NCBI GenBank assembly: GCA_963556495.2
Contig: OY747715.1
Coordinates: forward strand, 1,952,739 to 2,016,738
Source: Valencia hispanica
Taxonomy: Eukaryota; Chordata; Actinopteri; Cyprinodontiformes; Valenciidae
Length of the DNA stretch: 64,000 nt
Reading direction: 5' to 3'
Shown: positions 60,301 to 64,000 of the stretch, piece by piece
How the letters are laid out: every line of letters starts with the position of its first letter
Numbering within the stretch: position 1 is the stretch's first letter
Notes under the pieces: generated by a model
Databases searched by the model: none
Told to the model about the DNA's origin: nothing
Seen by the model: only the letters and a program-made list of their open reading frames with translations
Translations under genes and position numbers: made by a program

Positions 60301-63079
60301 TTTCTTTACTTTTTATTTAGTTTAAATTGATTACAGACGTTTTATGGTATTGATTTAGCTAGATGGTGTAAATTTGGCTGTAAGCTGCTTTGGTAAGGTT
60401 ATTTTGTTTTGGAATAGGGGACAGATATTATAAGATATTATCTTCTTTCTGCTCCCTTTTGCACATGGGAATTTAAATGATCTAAAGAGGAAAATGAAAT
60501 GTTTTGTGTTTTTTTTACCATGGAGCGATAAACAAATTTGATGATGATAAACACTGAAAAGAGTAACATGGTGCGTTCCATTTGCAGTTGGAACTCGGAA
60601 ATTCTGACTTCCGAGTGGGACACACTAGTAAGAGTGCGTCTAAAACCAGTGTTACATGTAGAGCCTGCAACTCTAAACTTAAAATAAAAGTGGTGCTTGC
60701 TTATGGAAAGTACAGCTTAAGAAGATGTTTGTAAGAGGAAGTACCAACAATGGCTACCTGGGCCTCGCCATATTGGAATCCCGACTTATGCGACTACAAT
60801 AACTGGAACGCTGTTTACTTGGGTGTGGCGTCAAACCCAGCTCCGATTTCCGAGGTCAATGAAATGCATCACTAGACTGTCTGGAACTTTTGCTCCACCG
60901 AAAGCCATTTCTGTCTGGAAAACCTGGCTCAGACAAATTTACTCTTATAAACATGAGAACAAAACATAACCTGACATGAACATCAGAGAAACAAAGACAC
61001 AGAATAATTAATCAAAATAAAATTTGCCACAACAGAAAAAAACTGAAAAACAAAAGAAATTCTATGATGGAAGTAAGTTTGTCTCGTCTTGTTTGCATAT
61101 GAAATCAGTCATTTTTTAGTGGAAAACTTTGTTTAATGAACAATTTTCTTTAATCAAACAAGGTTTTGGGAGGAAAATACAATGTTAGACTTGAAAAGTG
61201 ATAATTATCAGCATTGTTCTTTTCTTTTGAGCTTCCTGTGAACGACAATGGGTCTCATTTATGGGTCTGAAAATTGCGTAAGTCACTCCCCCCCATCTCT
61301 GAAATGAGAATTAAAATGAGAATGAATGAAAATATGTTGCATTTAAGAAATACATACAATACAGTATGTTCAAATGTATGTCTTCAGATTACACAGCAAT
61401 TGCACTTACTGGTGCATTAGTTGTTATGAGTAGAAATATTAATCCTGTAGTGACACACTGGATGCCTCTGGCACTCATTGAAGATCAGTCAGTGGCAGCA
61501 TCAGGATGGGGGGAGCCGATGTAGATTCCCTAAAGCGGTCCTATTAGATCTATGAGCTGAACTGGGCCGCTGTTATTTATGGCAGAAAGCGGGTGAGTAG
61601 GAGGCAGGATATGATCCAAAATCACTTAAGCAGATTTCTAGCGAGAGCAGGATTCATAGAGCAGAAATGACGTGAAGCTGTGCGACTCCAAGTCTGATAG
61701 TTCTCAAACCTACTAGGAGTAAGTACATTTTTTTAGAGGTTAAGTACGGTTTCAGTAAGGATTCCAAGCAAAGTTTTATAAATGAGACCCCTGGATGTTA
61801 ACCTGTGTTCTCCATCCTCTGAAGTGGAACCAGGAGATTATGTGAAAGCACGATGTCTCTGGATGTTCAGGCTCTAGCAGCTTGCTGACCTTCCTCTCCT
61901 GATTGCAGCTGAAGCTCTGGAGTGTCTTACCTGCACAGATGAGGTGTGCTCCAGCACAGAAACCAAAACGTGTCGCTCAGCTGAGCCGATGTGCGTCACA
62001 GCAACTGTCCGAGGTATTGTTCTCCTGATCCATCGGTCCTCATGATGATATGCTCTGAGTTTCTCCTGCTATCCATCAACACTAAAGCCTAGTTTGTACC
62101 TCTCTGTCAGGAGGTTTGCACCAACACGCACACGTATTGATGGAGACGTTTTCCGTTTATACTTCACGCTTGGTGTCAGTGTTGCAAAGCAATTTCCCTC
62201 CAGGACAGCAGGGGGCGCAGACCTTTTCTGGTCGATGATAGTTTATTCACCTCAGCTTGTAAACGCACATCCACTCCAGGAGCAACAGAGAGTGAGTTTA
62301 GATTGATCTGGAAAGCTTTATACTAGAAGTGCAGCTCATAGAATCCTCTAAAAACATGGAAACAAACAAACACAGCATCTGGTTTGTTGTTCTCTACACC
62401 TCCTGGTGTTCAAAATCACCAAAACACCAGATTAGATCAACTGGCCTTGTTATATAAAGCATCTAGTGGCCAAAAGCTGCATTGACTACTAATTACATCG
62501 ACTATAGAGCAGCGCTCTGGTTGAATGATCTGATGTTGGGCTGACCAATCAAAGACGAGCGCTCTATGTTGTGTTTGACTGGAATAAAAAAAACTGGGAT
62601 CTACTCCGTCCATCCTTGCGTGCCTGCCAGAGAGCCCTTGCGTTGACGGATAATGGCGCTGCGTGTCTCTGCACCTCGTATAAACTAGGCCTAACAGCTC
62701 TTTTTTCTGCAGATGATTATTTTGGAATAGAAGCAGCCCTCGTTTATAAAGACTGTGCCCACTCCTCTCTGTGTCCGAGCTCCGCCGACCAGACGTTTTC
62801 CATCAGCATGGGAGACCAGAGGGCAGTAGCATCTGCAGAGTGCTGCAACACCAGCAGCTGTAACTCCAAAACTCTGCCAGGTGAGACGGTGTTACACATT
62901 AAACTCGGGTCTGACCTGCTGGGCTTTCTGTCAGTAACGTATGTACGTCATTAACGTTCCAGTCCCTGGTTTTCCGGCCTCGAACTCTCTGAAGTGTTTC
63001 TACTGTGACCTTGGCAGCTCTGAGTGCAGCGCTCAGACGGACTGTTCAGGAGACGAGACCAACTGCTTCGCAGCGACCG
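57353..63079 (+). CDS. secreted Ly6/uPAR (LU) domain protein, 5' part
   Basis: Exons: 57353-57401, 61909-62013, 62713-62880, 62963-63079, all in phase 1; the gene continues beyond the window. Exon 1 encodes a signal peptide, MKLICSLTLIWTLSGS, cleaved probably after the following Ala. Exons 2 and 3 form one LU (three-finger) domain: LECLTC opening, further cysteines at CRSAEPMC and YKDCAHSSLC, and the closing motif CCNTSSCN. Exon 4 opens a second domain with LKCFYC. The arrangement resembles fish phospholipase A2 inhibitor gamma/uPAR-like proteins (PINLYP, PLAUR-like). Role probably extracellular binding; ligand unknown. Whether it ends in a GPI signal cannot be seen. Intron 1 (4.5 kb) is filled with a Penelope-like element, a LINE and a MITE. 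Exon 2 sits 119 bp after that MITE. Confidence 0.85.
57526..58165 (-). mobile_element. Penelope-like retroelement fragment, antisense
   Basis: The minus strand, from right to left, reads HGCTVGSPVSPIVANLYMEE, then PSHWF, and after a degenerate stretch RTIHRRAENVPTE, LLYACGYPNLAYVKAS and NIIIPCVVGV. These are the reverse transcriptase palm and following region of fish Penelope-like elements. The expected catalytic YVDD reads YVGE, with nearby stops, so it is dead. It lies in intron 1 of the Ly6 gene. Confidence 0.75.
58175..58700. other. intron sequence with possible MITE end
   Basis: CAGTGGTTCCTAACCTTTTT at about 58,179 is a typical left end of fish hAT-like elements; no matching right end was found. 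Nothing else recognised. Confidence 0.3.
58718..60450 (+). mobile_element. Jockey/CR1-group LINE, inactive
   Basis: Reverse transcriptase motifs in order: SIDCDGIDMVILKK, RRGIFPDRMKRAKVIPLFKA, NDYRPVSLLSQFSKVLEK, a frameshift at about 59,040, then SQYGFRQKRSTATAL, GVFIDLKKAFDSLNHDI followed by a stop, and CGVPQGSILGPKLFLLYIND. The catalytic FADD reads FADY. The C-terminal part is broken again at 59,640 and 59,770 and ends VKLWNSLHDNLKSC. The 3' end is near AATAGGGGACAGATATTATA. It lies in the same orientation as its host gene, in intron 1. Confidence 0.85.
60460..61249. other. intron sequence, nothing recognised
   Basis: No exon, RNA gene or repeat identified. Confidence 0.35.
61250..61790. 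mobile_element. MITE with GGGTCTCATTTAT termini
   Basis: The left end GGGTCTCATTTAT is mirrored by ATAAATGAGACCC at the right end (13-bp terminal inverted repeat). The 541-bp interior is non-coding. The target duplication is unclear. Ends 118 bp before Ly6 exon 2. Confidence 0.65.
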
Positions 63080-63385
63080 GTGAGTTCCTGCTGGTGGTCC
63101 ATTAGTCTGTAGAACCTTCTCCAGAAGTCTTGTCCTTCATCCAGATGCAGCTCTGCTAACTTCAGTCCTGCTGCCATCTTGTTTCTCCTTCAACCCTTCC
63201 AAGGTTCAGGGTCATGACCTTTAACCTCTAACGTGCTAGCTGAGGCCTGCATACGTAACATGAAATCCTTTCCCAGACTGACTGGCAGTACTAATGGCTT
63301 GTTTAGGGTCATTGCTGATTTCTTTCCAGCCAGACGTCATTTTAACCTGAATCTGCTCCAGAGCAGAAAACGACTTCTGTTATGG
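63080..63385. other. intron of Ly6 gene, nothing recognised
   Basis: Sequence after the donor at 63080; no further exon was recognised up to the window end. Confidence 0.4.
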
Positions 63386-63430
63386 AGGTGATCCACTGAT
63401 GATGACCAGATGATCATCAGTGGATCACCT
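63386..63430. repeat. perfect 18-bp inverted repeat (hairpin)
   Basis: AGGTGATCCACTGATGAT and its exact inverse ATCATCAGTGGATCACCT are separated by 9 bp, forming an 18-bp stem in the Ly6 intron. Confidence 0.85.
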
Positions 63431-63499
63431 GATCAACAGCTCCTGGATCAAACTCAGTTTCAGATTTCATACAACCAAGAACTTTAGGCAAGGAAATTA

Positions 63500-63980
63500 T
63501 ATTTTTTAGCACACTTTCATCAACAAGGTAATTCAAGGTGCTTTGGGTGATTATGGGATAAAGTAAAAACAGCAATAAGCAACAGTGAAAGCATAAAATA
63601 TAACATTGACAAAAAACATATGAAAACATCACTGAAAAGCAGCTCTAAACAGTTTTTAGTTGTGATTTAAAAGAACTCAGTGTTTCAGCAGCTTTGCAGT
63701 TTTCTGGAAGTTTGTTCCAGATTAGAGGAGCAGAGAAACTGAAAGCTGCTTCTCCATGTTTAGTTCTGATTCTAGGGATGTTGAGTCGACTGGAATTAGA
63801 GGACCTGATTGGTCTGGGGGGGGGGGTTGCTATAGTAACAGTAGATCTTCATACTTTGGTTCTAAGCCATGTAATGATTTATAAACCAGTAACAGTAGAA
63901 GTCTATTCTCTGAGCTACAGGGAGCCAGTGGTCTTACTGTGGCTGGATAAATTAGCAGAGATGGTCAAATAATGCAACAT
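63500..63980. repeat. probable dispersed fish repeat
   Basis: GGAAGTTTGTTCCAGATTAG, GCTGCTTCTCCATGTTTAGT and TGATTTATAAACCAGTAACA resemble a common non-coding fish repeat. A run of about ten G lies at 63,819. Class unknown. Confidence 0.4.
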
Positions 63981-64000
63981 CAATTACCGAAATGTTGGAG

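Overview
The window is vertebrate nuclear DNA, almost certainly from a ray-finned (percomorph-type) fish. It has split genes with GT-AG introns, and its transposons are typical of teleosts: Tc1-like elements, L2/Rex1-like LINEs, an RTE tail, a Tx1-clade LINE, a Penelope-like element, hAT-like and fold-back MITEs. It is not bacterial, and most long open frames are tandem-repeat artefacts.

Five protein-coding genes can be supported by spliced reading. (1) lcp2 (SLP-76), + strand, 3' two-thirds, about 1301-11969. (2) A forkhead FOXI gene, + strand, two exons, 21805-22913, complete. (3) nhp2, - strand, four exons, 36507-34010, complete, 157 residues. (4) A small PLAC8/onzin-related cysteine-rich gene, - strand, three exons, 42614-37903, complete, 127 residues. 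(5) A secreted Ly6/uPAR (three-finger) gene with at least two LU domains, + strand, starting at 57353 and running off the right end. Human LCP2 and FOXI1 are, as I recall, close neighbours on 5q35, so genes 1 and 2 look like conserved synteny.

The rest is repeat. At least nine tandem arrays, of unrelated unit length (5, 6, 18, 19, 22, 25, 33, 42 and 54 bp), occupy large parts of introns and intergenic DNA. In addition there is a 6.6 kb, almost pure polypyrimidine tract (45645-52243). The 42-bp array (7150-11794) splits the lcp2 SH2 domain exons, and most units carry a full CTCF core consensus. The 54-bp array in the PLAC8-like gene is an amplified piece of a Tc1 transposase gene. The polypyrimidine tract is followed directly by a 5'-truncated Tx1-clade LINE whose 3' end is again in TCC/TTC repeat, as expected for a microsatellite-targeting retrotransposon.

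Layout: 1-12.3 kb lcp2; 12.3-21.7 kb intergenic with hAT MITE, L2, Tc1 pieces and two arrays; 21.7-23.0 kb foxi; 23-33.4 kb intergenic repeats and a 22-bp array; 33.7-36.5 kb nhp2; 37.9-42.6 kb PLAC8-like gene with arrays in both introns; 43-56.5 kb LINE debris, polypyrimidine tract and Tx1 LINE; 57.3-64 kb Ly6 gene, whose first intron holds an antisense Penelope-like element and a dead LINE. All family names are from reading the sequence and memory; no search was run.
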